From positions 1-10,268 of the forward strand of contig JAKISY010000135.1 in NCBI GenBank assembly GCA_021648365.1: a stretch of 10,268 nucleotides of DNA. Reading direction: 5' to 3'. Under the pieces are notes generated by a model. It worked only from the letters and a program-made list of their open reading frames with translations. It was not told the DNA's origin and did no database searches. The DNA comes from Verrucomicrobiales bacterium. GTDB taxonomy: Bacteria > Verrucomicrobiota > Verrucomicrobiia > Verrucomicrobiales > DEV007. Numbering within the stretch: the stretch's first letter is position 1; every line of letters begins with the position of its first letter. The translations under genes were made by a program, and so were the position numbers. Below are positions 1 to 6,354 of the stretch, in pieces.

Positions 1-1627
1 TTCGAGTAGAGTTTTGTCGTAACGAAGAGCGGCGATGCGTTCTTCGCTGAATTGTGCCTTGAGGCGTTTGGGGCGTTCGATGGTAGCTTTGTAATAGCCG
101 AAGTCTTCGTTGTCGAAAATCTGCGTGGCGAGGCTGTCGTCACCATCGCGTTCGATAGTTTTAAAATCGAGATACGCGGCGAGGATTTCGTCGATGTGTT
201 CAGGACGAAACTCGCAGTTTTTGTTTCCGAGATTTTTCCGCAGCTTGGCGAAGCGTTGAGAAGCATCAATGAGTTGCACTTTTCTTTTGCGGTGTTTGGG
301 CTTGGTATTGGTAAGAATCCAAATGTAGGTGGTGATTCCTGTATTATAAAAGAGGTTGTTGGGCATCTGCACGATGGCTTCGAGCAAATCGTTCTCGATA
401 ATGTAGCGGCGGATGTTACTTTCTCCGCCCCCGGCATCGCCAGTGAATAGGCTGGAGCCATTGTGAACGCTCGCAATGCGCGATCCTTCCGGGCTTTGCT
501 TGTGAGATTTCATCTTGCTGACCATTTCCATGAGGAACAGCAACTGGCCGTCGGAAGAACGCGGCGTTGCGTCTTCTTCATTTTCCACGCCCCAATAGTT
601 CTGAAGAGGAATGCGAAAACGAGGGTCGATAACGTCTTTTCCGTCCTTGATGTATTTCACCTCGCTCGACCAGGACTTCCCGTAGGGAGGATTGGAGAGC
701 ATGAAGTTGAAGCTTTTTCCTTGAAACTCATCAGTGGAAAGCGTCGAGCCAACTCGGATGTTGGACGGGTCATCGCCTTTGATCATCATATCAGACTTAC
801 AAATGGCGTAGGTCTCGTCATTGATTTCTTTTCCGAAGAGGATAATCGAGGCGTCGGTCGCGCGAATTTCTCCATCAGGGTCAGCGATGAAATTCTGCGC
901 CTCGGTGAGCATTCCTCCCGATCCACAGGCTGGATCGTAGATTGTCATCACATGAGGAATCTTGTCTTTGATCGGTTCAAAGATGATATGCGTCATCAGG
1001 TCGATCACTTCTCTGGGGGTGAAGTGTTCACCGGCTTCCTCGTTGTTTTCTTCATTGAACTTACGGATCAATTCCTCGAAAACATAGCCCATCCCGAGAT
1101 TGGTGAGCGGCGGGAGCTTGCGCCCGTCCGGGCCTTCCACCTCGAAGGGGGTGAGGTTGATGGATTTGGAGGTAAATTTTTCGAGAACATCGAGCAAGAC
1201 ATCCTTGCTCGCCATGTGGGCAATCTGCGATTTGAGCTTAAACTTGTCGATGATCTCCTTCACATTCGGGCTGAAGCCGTTGAGGTATTCGTCGAAGTTT
1301 GCTTGAAGGATCTGCTGGCTATTGGTGGCGGTATCAAAGAGGCGTTGCAGTGTCCATTCGCTGGTATTGTGAAAAACATAGCCGCTCGCGTCTTTGAGTC
1401 CGTTTTCATCCCAATCACCATGGAGAAGGCCAAGGTCTTTCTTTTGGAATTCCAGTTCTTCCATGACCTTGTCTTTGCTCGGCTCCAGTAGCACGTCGAG
1501 CCGTCGCAAGACGACCATGGGAAAGAATGACATCGCGGTATTTCCCCCGGACCTAGACATCGCGCAGGCAGTCGTCGGCAATTGACCAAATGAAGGAAAC
1601 GAGGCGATTGTGGGAAGCGGTGTTCAT
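1..1627 (-). pseudogene. hsdM: Type I restriction-modification DNA methyltransferase HsdM, 5' end disrupted, 3' end outside the window
   Basis: HsdM is the N6-adenine methylase subunit of a type I restriction-modification complex and works with HsdS and HsdR, which are not in the window. The minus strand reads open from about 1533 to base 1 (511 codons) with the family's landmarks: HFTPREV (about 1026-1006), SAM motif I DPACGSGG (936-913) and catalytic NPPY (693-682). The true N-terminus starts at ATG 1627 and reads MNTASHNRLVSFIWSIADDC, typical of HsdM. It meets TAG at 1555-1553 (codon 25), where relatives usually have Tyr (DVYVRGKY). The homologous frame continues as VRGKYRDVIL and then shifts by one base in the AAA at 1522-1524 (plus strand), where one extra base moves it into the long downstream frame. 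A shortened protein could start at ATG 1533 behind a purine-rich GGGGGA (inference), losing about the first 33 residues. The HsdM assignment is very secure; the pseudogene call depends on the two lesions being real. Confidence 0.9.
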
Positions 1628-1651
1628 AAAAGACTTTGAGCCAATACAGTT

Positions 1652-1681
1652 ATCCTAAAGTTGATAAAAATACGAATTCAA
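1652..1681 (-). promoter_or_regulatory. Possible sigma70-like promoter for hsdM
   Basis: On the minus strand TTGAAT (1681-1676) and TAGGAT (1657-1652) are separated by 18 bases and lie 24 bases upstream of the hsdM ATG at 1627. The match to consensus is moderate and the region is AT-rich, so chance is possible. The rest of the 1628-1763 gap between the divergent hsdM and hydrolase genes shows nothing else I can name. Confidence 0.25.
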
Positions 1682-1763
1682 AAGCAACAAATATCAAGCC
1701 CCCTCATCTAAGCACAACACCTTTAGCTCTTGCAAAACACATCTCAAGGGCGTCAATATTGAT

Positions 1764-2122
1764 ATGAATCCCTGCAAGATCATTCGATTTTTTCCCGCTG
1801 TATTGCTTATGATCTTCACGGTTTCACTGGCACACTCAGCCGAACGCTACACCGGCCCATGGGATCTCGCCGACCTAAGCAAACCTCCCACCATCGAATG
1901 GATCGAAAAAGAAGGCTCTATCCGCTCGCTCTATTATTCCGGCGAAGACTACCAAGGCAAAAAAACCCGCGTCTTTGCCTACTACGGCATCCCCGAGGGC
2001 GCTGACGCCGATCACAAAAACCAGCCATGGTGTTAGTCCACGGCGGCGGCGGCTCCGCCTTCAAGTTCCTGCAACGAAGCAAAGCGAAACCAAAATGCAG
2101 TTCAGATAAGCGCTGCCAATAA
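1764..2122 (+). pseudogene. N-terminal remnant of a secreted acetylxylan-esterase / dienelactone-hydrolase-like protein
   Basis: The first 90 codons give a signal peptide (hydrophobic core about residues 8-24, ending LAHSA) followed by RYTGPWDLADLSKPP and TRVFAYYGIP. This pattern is typical of large secreted alpha/beta hydrolases annotated as acetylxylan esterases in PVC bacteria. The frame ends at TAG 2034-2036. One base over, the family's next block PAMVLVHGGGG-SAF continues directly, so a base has been lost, most simply from the A-run at 2016-2020 (A6 to A5 restores HKKPAMV). Similarity then stops at about 2066. What follows (KFLQRSKAKPKC, ending TAA 2120-2122) is not hydrolase-like, and the several hundred missing residues, including most of the catalytic domain, are not elsewhere in the window. 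The gene is therefore both frameshifted and truncated. The family is fairly sure; the exact substrate is not. Confidence 0.75.
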
Positions 2123-2123
2123 G

Positions 2124-2142
2124 TTACGTTTTTTATTCGTAA
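2124..2142. other. Small AT-rich inverted repeat across the toxin stop codon
   Basis: TTACG (2124-2128) and CGTAA (2138-2142) are perfect 5-bp arms around a T-rich 9-base loop. The structure straddles the stop codon of the minus-strand toxin gene and might help end its transcript, but it is too short and AT-rich to call a terminator with confidence. Confidence 0.25.
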
Positions 2143-2396
2143 TGCGTCCAAAGCCTTAACACCTTGACCTTCTGTTCCGCATCAAGAACCTCATACACCA
2201 ACCTGTGCTTGATATTGGGTCGCCTTGAGTATGCCCCTAGAAGATCTCCGACAAGCGCTTCAAACGGCGGCGGATCAGCAAATGGATCTTCTTGAATAAG
2301 CTCAAGTAAATCCTTGGCTTTCTTCGCAAGGTGCGAGCCCTTGAGTTTTTTGGCATCCTTACGGGCTTGGCGAGTGTAAACCAGCTGGTAACTCAC
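2133..2396 (-). CDS. yoeB: Txe/YoeB family mRNA-interferase toxin
   Basis: This is an 87-aa RelE-superfamily toxin that would cleave mRNA at the ribosome when not bound by its antitoxin. It begins MSYQLVYTRQARKDAKKLKG, the usual Txe/YoeB N-terminus, and ends RLWTHYE. The residues expected for YoeB catalysis are present: Glu46 (PPPFEAL), Arg65 (HRLVYEV) and the terminal His85-Tyr86 pair. Length is normal for the family (about 84-90 aa). The start is GTG at 2396, overlapping the antitoxin stop as GTGA. AAGGAG lies 8 bases upstream inside the antitoxin gene, which supports this start and translational coupling. The gene looks intact, unlike its neighbours. The symbol is by family resemblance; the organism-specific name may differ. 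Confidence 0.9.
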   Translation of the reverse strand: MSYQLVYTRQARKDAKKLKGSHLAKKAKDLLELIQEDPFADPPPFEALVGDLLGAYSRRPNIKHRLVYEVLDAEQKVKVLRLWTHYE

Positions 2397-2635
2397 AGAT
2401 CAATCTCCTTGCTGCACTCTTCGACAGGTTCTGCCATACCGTCGACGATGGACTTTCTCATACCCGGAACACTCAGCAAATAAATAGTCTCTTGTATCGC
2501 TCGCCAATCTTCTTCAGCTACCAATACAGCATTACCCCTCTTACCTGTGATTTGGATTGGCTCATGCGAGGATTGTGCTGAGTCTATAATCCCGTATAAA
2601 TCGGAGCGGGCAGACGTCGCAGTGATTGTCTTCAT
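2393..2635 (-). CDS. yefM: Phd/YefM family antitoxin
   Basis: This 80-aa protein should neutralise the YoeB-like toxin encoded directly behind it and, by family precedent, repress the shared operon. MKTITATSARSDLYGIIDSA is the characteristic Phd/YefM DNA-binding N-terminus, followed by PIQITGKRGNAVLVAEEDW. The acidic C-terminal part (AEPVEECSKEIDL) is the expected toxin-binding tail. I chose ATG 2635 because homologous proteins begin at this MK; an in-frame TTG at 2644 would add three residues. There is no good Shine-Dalgarno in front of it: GTTAGGT abuts the ATG. The stop overlaps the toxin start by 4 nt, the standard arrangement. Function is by family; the pairing is clear from the overlap. 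Confidence 0.9.
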   Translation of the reverse strand: MKTITATSARSDLYGIIDSAQSSHEPIQITGKRGNAVLVAEEDWRAIQETIYLLSVPGMRKSIVDGMAEPVEECSKEIDL

Positions 2636-2708
2636 ACCTAACAACGTTCGCTATTACGTACTGTTTGCAAATATTATTTTCAGCATACCAAACGAGTAAT
2701 GTGACCGA

Positions 2709-3053
2709 CTACCTGATAGTTTGAGCAATAGTCAAAAATTTGATATCGCCGGGTTTGTCTGGTGTGAAATCCAACGACTCAAACCCCATCCCCTTCTCAC
2801 GTGCCAAGGGGAGAAACCCGCCATACGCTTGCTCGTCAAATGAATAGACCCCTCCTCGTCTCATTCCAGATAGTATTTCCCCCAACCTTGTCTTAATGAT
2901 CTTAACTTTTGCAGGCGGTTTAGTCTCCGATTTTTCTAGATACCCTTTCATCGCCTTGTAGGAACCCGCGATGATGCAAGCTGCCCCATCGCATACAACG
3001 TCGCCCCGTTTTGAAACGGCAAAATATCCTATAACGGTGGTATCTGTATTCAT
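2709..3053 (-). CDS. Hypothetical protein, 114 aa, unrecognised
   Basis: I do not recognise a named family. The protein begins MNTDTTVIGYFAVSKRGDVV and runs to DIKFLTIAQTIR. It has no signal peptide, membrane segment or cysteine motif, and looks like a small soluble alpha/beta protein with a Lys-rich middle (KPPAKVKIIKTRLGEI). The start is taken at ATG 3053, preceded by AGAAAG. An upstream in-frame start at 3086 would add 11 residues encoded by sequence lying against the inverted-repeat element at 3083-3171, so it is less likely. It sits 73 nt upstream of the antitoxin start on the same strand and may be co-transcribed. No broken codons are visible. The gene is probably real but may be cargo of the same accessory islet. 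Confidence 0.6.
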   Translation of the reverse strand: MNTDTTVIGYFAVSKRGDVVCDGAACIIAGSYKAMKGYLEKSETKPPAKVKIIKTRLGEILSGMRRGGVYSFDEQAYGGFLPLAREKGMGFESLDFTPDKPGDIKFLTIAQTIR

Positions 3054-3082
3054 AAACTTTCTGGGTAGAACGTAGCGCACAG

Positions 3083-3171
3083 GCAACCCGCTACTGGTGG
3101 CGAGATTTTGTGTTCAAGTTAAGGGTTAAAATTTTCATCTAGATTTCGACTCAGGACGAGTAGCAGGTTAC
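3083..3171. repeat. 89-bp element with 22-bp imperfect terminal inverted repeats
   Basis: The left end (3083-3104, core CAACCCGCTACTGGTGG) and the reverse complement of the right end (3150-3171, core GAGTAGCAGGTTAC on the plus strand) match at 16 of 22 positions without gaps. The core of about 45 bp is AT-rich. Single-stranded copies could fold into a long bulged hairpin, as MITEs and REP-like elements do. It lies just upstream of the 2709-3053 gene. No transposase is present and no target-site duplication is obvious. Confidence 0.55.
3113..3171 (+). repeat. Diverged direct repeat, copy 1
   Basis: This 59-bp segment, part of the inverted-repeat element, matches 3313-3371 at 39 of 59 positions with no gap at an offset of exactly 200 bp. 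Shared blocks are TTCAAG, AATTTTCAT and GTAGC followed by GTT. Confidence 0.5.
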
Positions 3172-3222
3172 TCTGCTGCATTCTGTCGTTTTTTCTTCAC
3201 AGTGCCCAAGATGTTCTGGCAT

Positions 3223-3345
3223 TTACTTCTCTACCTCAACTTTTTTCTCTTTCCCTAAATCTGCCCGGAACGAAATCACCACCTTTTTTGGTTTAATATC
3301 GACAAGAGTGTATTCAAGGTTGATGTTTGAATTTTCATGAAAATT
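3223..3345 (-). pseudogene. Coding-looking fragment without a start codon
   Basis: Between TAA at about 3348 and TAA at 3225-3223 a 40-codon minus-strand frame reads NLEYTLVDIKPKKVVISFRA and ends GKEKKVEVEK. The alternating hydrophobic and charged pattern looks like the end of a real protein, but there is no ATG, GTG or TTG at its head. The ATG at 3339 is in another frame and stops after 17 codons. Upstream it runs into the diverged repeat copy at 3313-3371. It may be the 3' remnant of a gene replaced by the repeat. I do not recognise the family. Confidence 0.3.
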
Positions 3346-3371
3346 TTAACTCGCGGCGGGTAGCCTGTTCG
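3313..3371 (+). repeat. Diverged direct repeat, copy 2 (half element)
   Basis: This segment corresponds to the core and right arm of the element at 3083-3171, including CTCGCGGCGGGTAGCCTGTT (3350-3369). The partner left arm is missing, so it is a half copy. It lies 20 bp beyond the end of the damaged hicA gene. Confidence 0.45.
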
Positions 3372-3391
3372 CAGTCACGATTTGTTGTGCA

Positions 3392-3598
3392 TTAGAGTTC
3401 ATCCTCGGAGACGGGTATGATCTTCATCAGCGATTTGAGAAGTCCAATTTTGAGCGACTTGTTTCCGTGAATAGGAATCACCACGCGCTCCATCCGCCCA
3501 ACTTAAGTGAAAATATGATGACTTCCCTTGGTACGAACAAGTTTCCAACCCTTCGCTACCGCCAACTCAGCCAATCTCTTCCCGGAAACAGCTTTCAT
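3392..3598 (-). pseudogene. hicA: HicA-type mRNA-interferase toxin with internal stop codon
   Basis: Reading from ATG 3598 gives MKAVSGKRLAELAVAKGWKL then VRTKGSHHIFT, an in-frame TAA (3505-3503, codon 32), then VGRMERVVIPIHGNKSLKIG and a normal ending PVSEDEL with TAA at 3394-3392. Without the nonsense codon it would be a typical 68-residue HicA with the double-stranded-RNA-binding-like fold and the catalytic GSHH histidine. The frame is preserved on both sides, so this is a base substitution (for example AAA to TAA), not an indel. The product would end right after the catalytic motif and is very likely inactive. The start overlaps the restored hicB stop as ATGA, confirming a hicB-hicA operon. 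Confidence 0.85.
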
Positions 3599-3794
3599 AC
3601 GGCAAGCTCAAGAACTTGCGAAGAATCGTTCTCAAATTCAATTTCGCCTGCTTAAACCACCCTTCAATTGCTTCGTGAAGGTTTACTTCAAGTTCCTCCT
3701 TGGTTTCAGCCTGTGTTACGCAACCAGGAAGAGCCGGCACTTCCGCCCAAAATCCGCCTTCTTCGGCATCATGGATAATCGCTTTCAATGTCAT
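3567..3794 (-). pseudogene. hicB: HicB-type antitoxin with frameshifted C-terminus
   Basis: From ATG 3794 the protein reads MTLKAIIHDAEEGGFWAEVP followed by ALPGCVTQAETKEELEVNLH and EAIEGW, the standard HicB partial RNase-H fold that binds HicA. After that the current frame becomes basic and unfamiliar (KLNLRTILRKFLSLPYESC) and ends at 3567, inside hicA. One base over, the sequence from 3645 reads EIEFENDSSQVLELAV and stops at TGA 3597-3595, overlapping the hicA ATG by 4 nt. That acidic ending and the ATGA overlap are what an intact HicB of this size should have, so a single base has probably been lost between about 3662 and 3646. An in-frame GTG at 3800 is an alternative start. Confidence 0.8.
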
Positions 3795-3800
3795 AACCAC

Positions 3801-4094
3801 AGTTTAGCAGATTTCAGCCTTAAAACACGAAATTTTATTGTTCCTACAGAACAATATAATCATGAACATGCCTTTTATAACATGTTCTACAAAACAGCTC
3901 CCTTAATAGGAGCAAAAGCCTCCCCTCTATCTACAGACTCTCTCTTCCGTGTTTTTCCGTGTATTCCGTGGCCAATCTTCCATCCCTAACCATTCATAGG
4001 CAGGGCACCCATGCCGCTACCTATCTCATCTTATCCGCACCCATTTGCCTTCGGATGGTATCCTCCAGATACCTCGCCCAGCCTACAGCCTCTC
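3801..4094. other. Non-coding stretch with short repeats and a small hairpin
   Basis: No credible gene is visible. CCGTG occurs three times at 3947, 3957 and 3966 in the phrase CCGTGTttttCCGTGTattCCGTGG. At 3996-4024 ATAGG...CCTAT enclose an inner GGCA-CCCA-TGCC stem. Both look like pieces of dispersed intergenic repeats. They lie beyond the 3' end of the isomerase gene and upstream of hicB. No convincing terminator was found. Confidence 0.4.
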
Positions 4095-4916
4095 TCACCC
4101 CACCGCCGCGACGCACTTCTTCATATAAGCCAGACTCTCTTCACAGATTTTCTCAACCCCGGGATCATAGTCAAAAACCTCCACCGATACCCAGTCCTGA
4201 TAACCCGTTTCCTTCAAAGCCTCAAAGATCGGCACAAAGTCGATCTCACCCATGCCCGGCCCTAGCAGGTTAGCATCATTGGCATGAAAATGCGCCGTCC
4301 ACTCCGCGCTATCACGAATAATATTCGCAATCGGCTTCGACTCCGAAGACATCGCTTTCACATCTAAATGCAAACGACAATTCGGTGAATCCACCATCTT
4401 CGCCAACTCAATCCCAGACTCCGCGGTATTCAAAAAATCCCCTTCTGCTGGTCCTAGTGGCTCAAGCGCCAAAGTCACCCCGCAATCCTCCAATACCGGC
4501 ATCGCATCGCGCACCACTTCCGCAGCAAACTCCATCGCTTGTTCGTGAGTCACCCCCGGTAGCAAGTTGCGCTGAAACGGTGAACCCAAGACCATGATCT
4601 TACCATCCAAGTCACGACACAAACGCGCCAACTCCTTCAGATAATCCGCCGTTTCCTGCCTCACCTTGGCATCAGTAGTGGTCAGATAGAAGCCCTCCGT
4701 CTTAGCCAACAGCCAATGCAGTCCCACACAGTCCAGACCGGCATCAATAATCTGCCCCCGCACCTCAGCACGTTTCTCTGGCGTGATCAGGCGCACATCT
4801 TCATTGATCGTGAACGGAGCGATCTCAACTCCAGTATAACCAATTTCCTTAGCGTAAGCAAAAGCCTTCTCGAAAGGCCAATCTTGGAAGGTCTCGTTGC
4901 AAATAGCGTATTTCAT
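4095..4916 (-). CDS. Sugar phosphate isomerase/epimerase family protein (xylose-isomerase-like TIM barrel)
   Basis: This 273-aa cytoplasmic TIM-barrel protein belongs to the AP-endonuclease-2 / xylose-isomerase-like superfamily, whose members isomerise or epimerise sugars or inositol derivatives with a divalent metal. The metal-ligand set is visible: Glu152 (LALEPLG), Asp185 (RLHLDVKAM), His211 (AHFHANDAN) and Glu246 (VSVEVFDY). The N-terminus MKYAICNETFQDWPF and GYTGVEIAPF form the first strands. There is no signal peptide. The start lies 14 nt behind the cytochrome gene stop on the same strand, so the two are probably one operon; no Shine-Dalgarno is obvious in the gap. Length is normal and no lesion is seen. 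The exact substrate cannot be read from sequence. Confidence 0.9.
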   Translation of the reverse strand: MKYAICNETFQDWPFEKAFAYAKEIGYTGVEIAPFTINEDVRLITPEKRAEVRGQIIDAGLDCVGLHWLLAKTEGFYLTTTDAKVRQETADYLKELARLCRDLDGKIMVLGSPFQRNLLPGVTHEQAMEFAAEVVRDAMPVLEDCGVTLALEPLGPAEGDFLNTAESGIELAKMVDSPNCRLHLDVKAMSSESKPIANIIRDSAEWTAHFHANDANLLGPGMGEIDFVPIFEALKETGYQDWVSVEVFDYDPGVEKICEESLAYMKKCVAAVG

Positions 4917-4930
4917 AGTCGTAAAAATAA

Positions 4931-5941
4931 TTAAGCTTCTTTTTCCTCTGTTTTCTCTTTCTCCTTATCAGCGCCGTCCTTGGCCGATGTTTTTTTCTTC
5001 TCACCCGTTTTAGCTCCATTCCAGATCCAACGAAGAATGCTCAAAGTCTCTTCAGGTGTGAGCAAAGTTTTGCCTTCTGGAGGCATTGCCAAATCATCTT
5101 CTACTGGCAAGGTGATCGTTTCAGCTAGGAAGCTCTCCATCACACGCCCCGCCACGATCGGTTCCAGTTCACTCTCACCCGCAGTGAACAAACCTTTGAT
5201 TGTATCCATACGATAGTCCCCCTTCTGCTTCTCCTCCCCATGGCACTGATAACATTTCTCTTCAAATATAGGCTGAATCACCTCGGCATACACCCCTTCG
5301 CCTTTTTCCGCATCAGGATCAGCTTTACCACCCTTACCTTCGATTTTATGCACCACATCCTGAATCCACTCCGGCGCATCCGCCCACAGATACTCAGAAC
5401 CATGAGTCAAATTACCACCCAAGTGACCCGAATAAGCCAACAGTCCCATGTTCGCCACCAACAAAACCAGATAAACTTTACGCACCCCTATGCGTCTCAG
5501 CTCTCCGCGACGGAAGGCAAAAGAATGCAATACGGCTAAAATAAAAGTCACTACACCCACGCCGATCCCCGTCCAGCGATGCCACCAAACCGCATTTCCC
5601 TCATAACCTCCACCTTCGCCCAAAGCATATCCCAAAGCAGCCGCGGTGATCGCCGTTAGCGCCCCGAACCACAAAGCCAGACTCACCACCTTGCGCACAT
5701 CCTTGGCAGGGTTGAACCAAGCATACATCTCCAAAACCACGATGAACGCCAACATACCAATCGGCAGATGCAAGGTCACCGTGTGAAAGGGACCGAGAAA
5801 AGCGAACCAGTCCAAACCTTCTTCCGTCACTTTTTTTGCCGTCTCGCCGCCATCTTCCGCGCCAATGGCAAAAACCAAGGTCACACACCAAACCATCACT
5901 CCCAAAGAAAGTATTTTTTGTAAATTTTGCTTCATCATCAT
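4931..5941 (-). CDS. Membrane-anchored c-type cytochrome with DUF2231-like domain
   Basis: This 336-aa protein combines three parts. A hydrophobic leader (about residues 8-27) is followed by four membrane segments (about 57-76, 84-106, 122-142, 155-172). Conserved-looking histidines (His53, His58, His121, His173, His180) fit a DUF2231-type region that may bind heme b. A periplasmic planctomycete-type cytochrome c domain follows, with heme-binding CYQCH (230-234), KGDYRMDT and a candidate axial Met286 in AMPPEGK. The tail from about 311 is Lys/Glu-rich. Such proteins occur in PVC bacteria and are presumed to move electrons in periplasmic oxidation of organic substrates. Three consecutive ATG codons (5941, 5938, 5935) make the start ambiguous by two residues. 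It precedes the isomerase gene by 14 nt. Confidence 0.88.
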   Translation of the reverse strand: MMMKQNLQKILSLGVMVWCVTLVFAIGAEDGGETAKKVTEEGLDWFAFLGPFHTVTLHLPIGMLAFIVVLEMYAWFNPAKDVRKVVSLALWFGALTAITAAALGYALGEGGGYEGNAVWWHRWTGIGVGVVTFILAVLHSFAFRRGELRRIGVRKVYLVLLVANMGLLAYSGHLGGNLTHGSEYLWADAPEWIQDVVHKIEGKGGKADPDAEKGEGVYAEVIQPIFEEKCYQCHGEEKQKGDYRMDTIKGLFTAGESELEPIVAGRVMESFLAETITLPVEDDLAMPPEGKTLLTPEETLSILRWIWNGAKTGEKKKTSAKDGADKEKEKTEEKEA

Positions 5942-6040
5942 TATAGTATTGCCCCATATTAAGCATCAAAAAGCTAAAGCTGCAAACAATGCCAATATAT
6001 GCATAAACGGGCACTTTCCACCGATCCCTCGCTTTTTCAA
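5942..6040. promoter_or_regulatory. Upstream region of the cytochrome-isomerase operon
   Basis: This AT-rich stretch of about 100 bp lies between the cytochrome start and the possible small gene at 6041-6226. Leader and promoter of the operon would be expected here, but I cannot point to a convincing -35/-10 pair. Confidence 0.3.
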
Positions 6041-6226
6041 TCAAAACAAAGCGCCACCGTCATACGAATTAGTCTGATTCAACTGATTCACCCCCGCCTG
6101 CACCGCTTGTTCCAAGGCAGACGTGACCTCACCCACCCATAGCCTAGCCTTAACAGAAGCATCCCCTTCACCCTCATTGTCCTCACCCTCTCGAATCCTA
6201 ACCTGGTGAATGGCAAGCGATGTCAC
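6041..6226 (-). CDS. Possible small protein, 61 aa, unrecognised
   Basis: From GTG 6226 the minus strand reads VTSLAIHQVRIREGEDNEGE, then a segment ending ASVKARLWVGEVTSALEQAV and QAGVNQLNQTNSYDGGALF. The composition and third-position pattern look coding, and the C-terminal half could form an amphipathic helix. No motif identifies a function and there is no signal peptide. An ATG at 6313 in the same frame would add 29 less coding-looking residues. It lies about 100 bp upstream of the cytochrome gene on the same strand and is divergent from the methyltransferase-like gene starting at 6355. The weak start site keeps confidence low. Confidence 0.35.
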   Translation of the reverse strand: MTSLAIHQVRIREGEDNEGEGDASVKARLWVGEVTSALEQAVQAGVNQLNQTNSYDGGALF

Positions 6227-6354
6227 AGATTTTCTTGATGTCTGAGGCGCAGAACAGCCCTTGCCCGATCTCGTAATCCCCAGTATGATCGAAAACCTAT
6301 TCCTCCAGTCCATTCCGTAAAACTCTGTAAACTCCGCCTAAAGCCACTCAATCC

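Noticed and set aside
52..1491. Long open frames on the plus strand across this region
   Set aside because: They are antisense to hsdM, whose minus-strand frame contains all the family motifs; the plus-strand products resemble nothing.
1515..1560. Phase variation of hsdM through slippage
   Set aside because: The run at the shift is only three bases and there is a separate nonsense codon, so slippage alone could not restore the gene.
2016..2020. Phase-variable A-run in the hydrolase
   Set aside because: Correcting the frame still leaves the gene truncated after about 100 residues.
2636..2720. Integron attC-like site: GTTAGGT directly before the antitoxin ATG, with a bulged TTAC...GTAA pairing
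   Set aside because: No matching RYYYAAC box occurs within the needed distance on the minus strand and no integrase is present.
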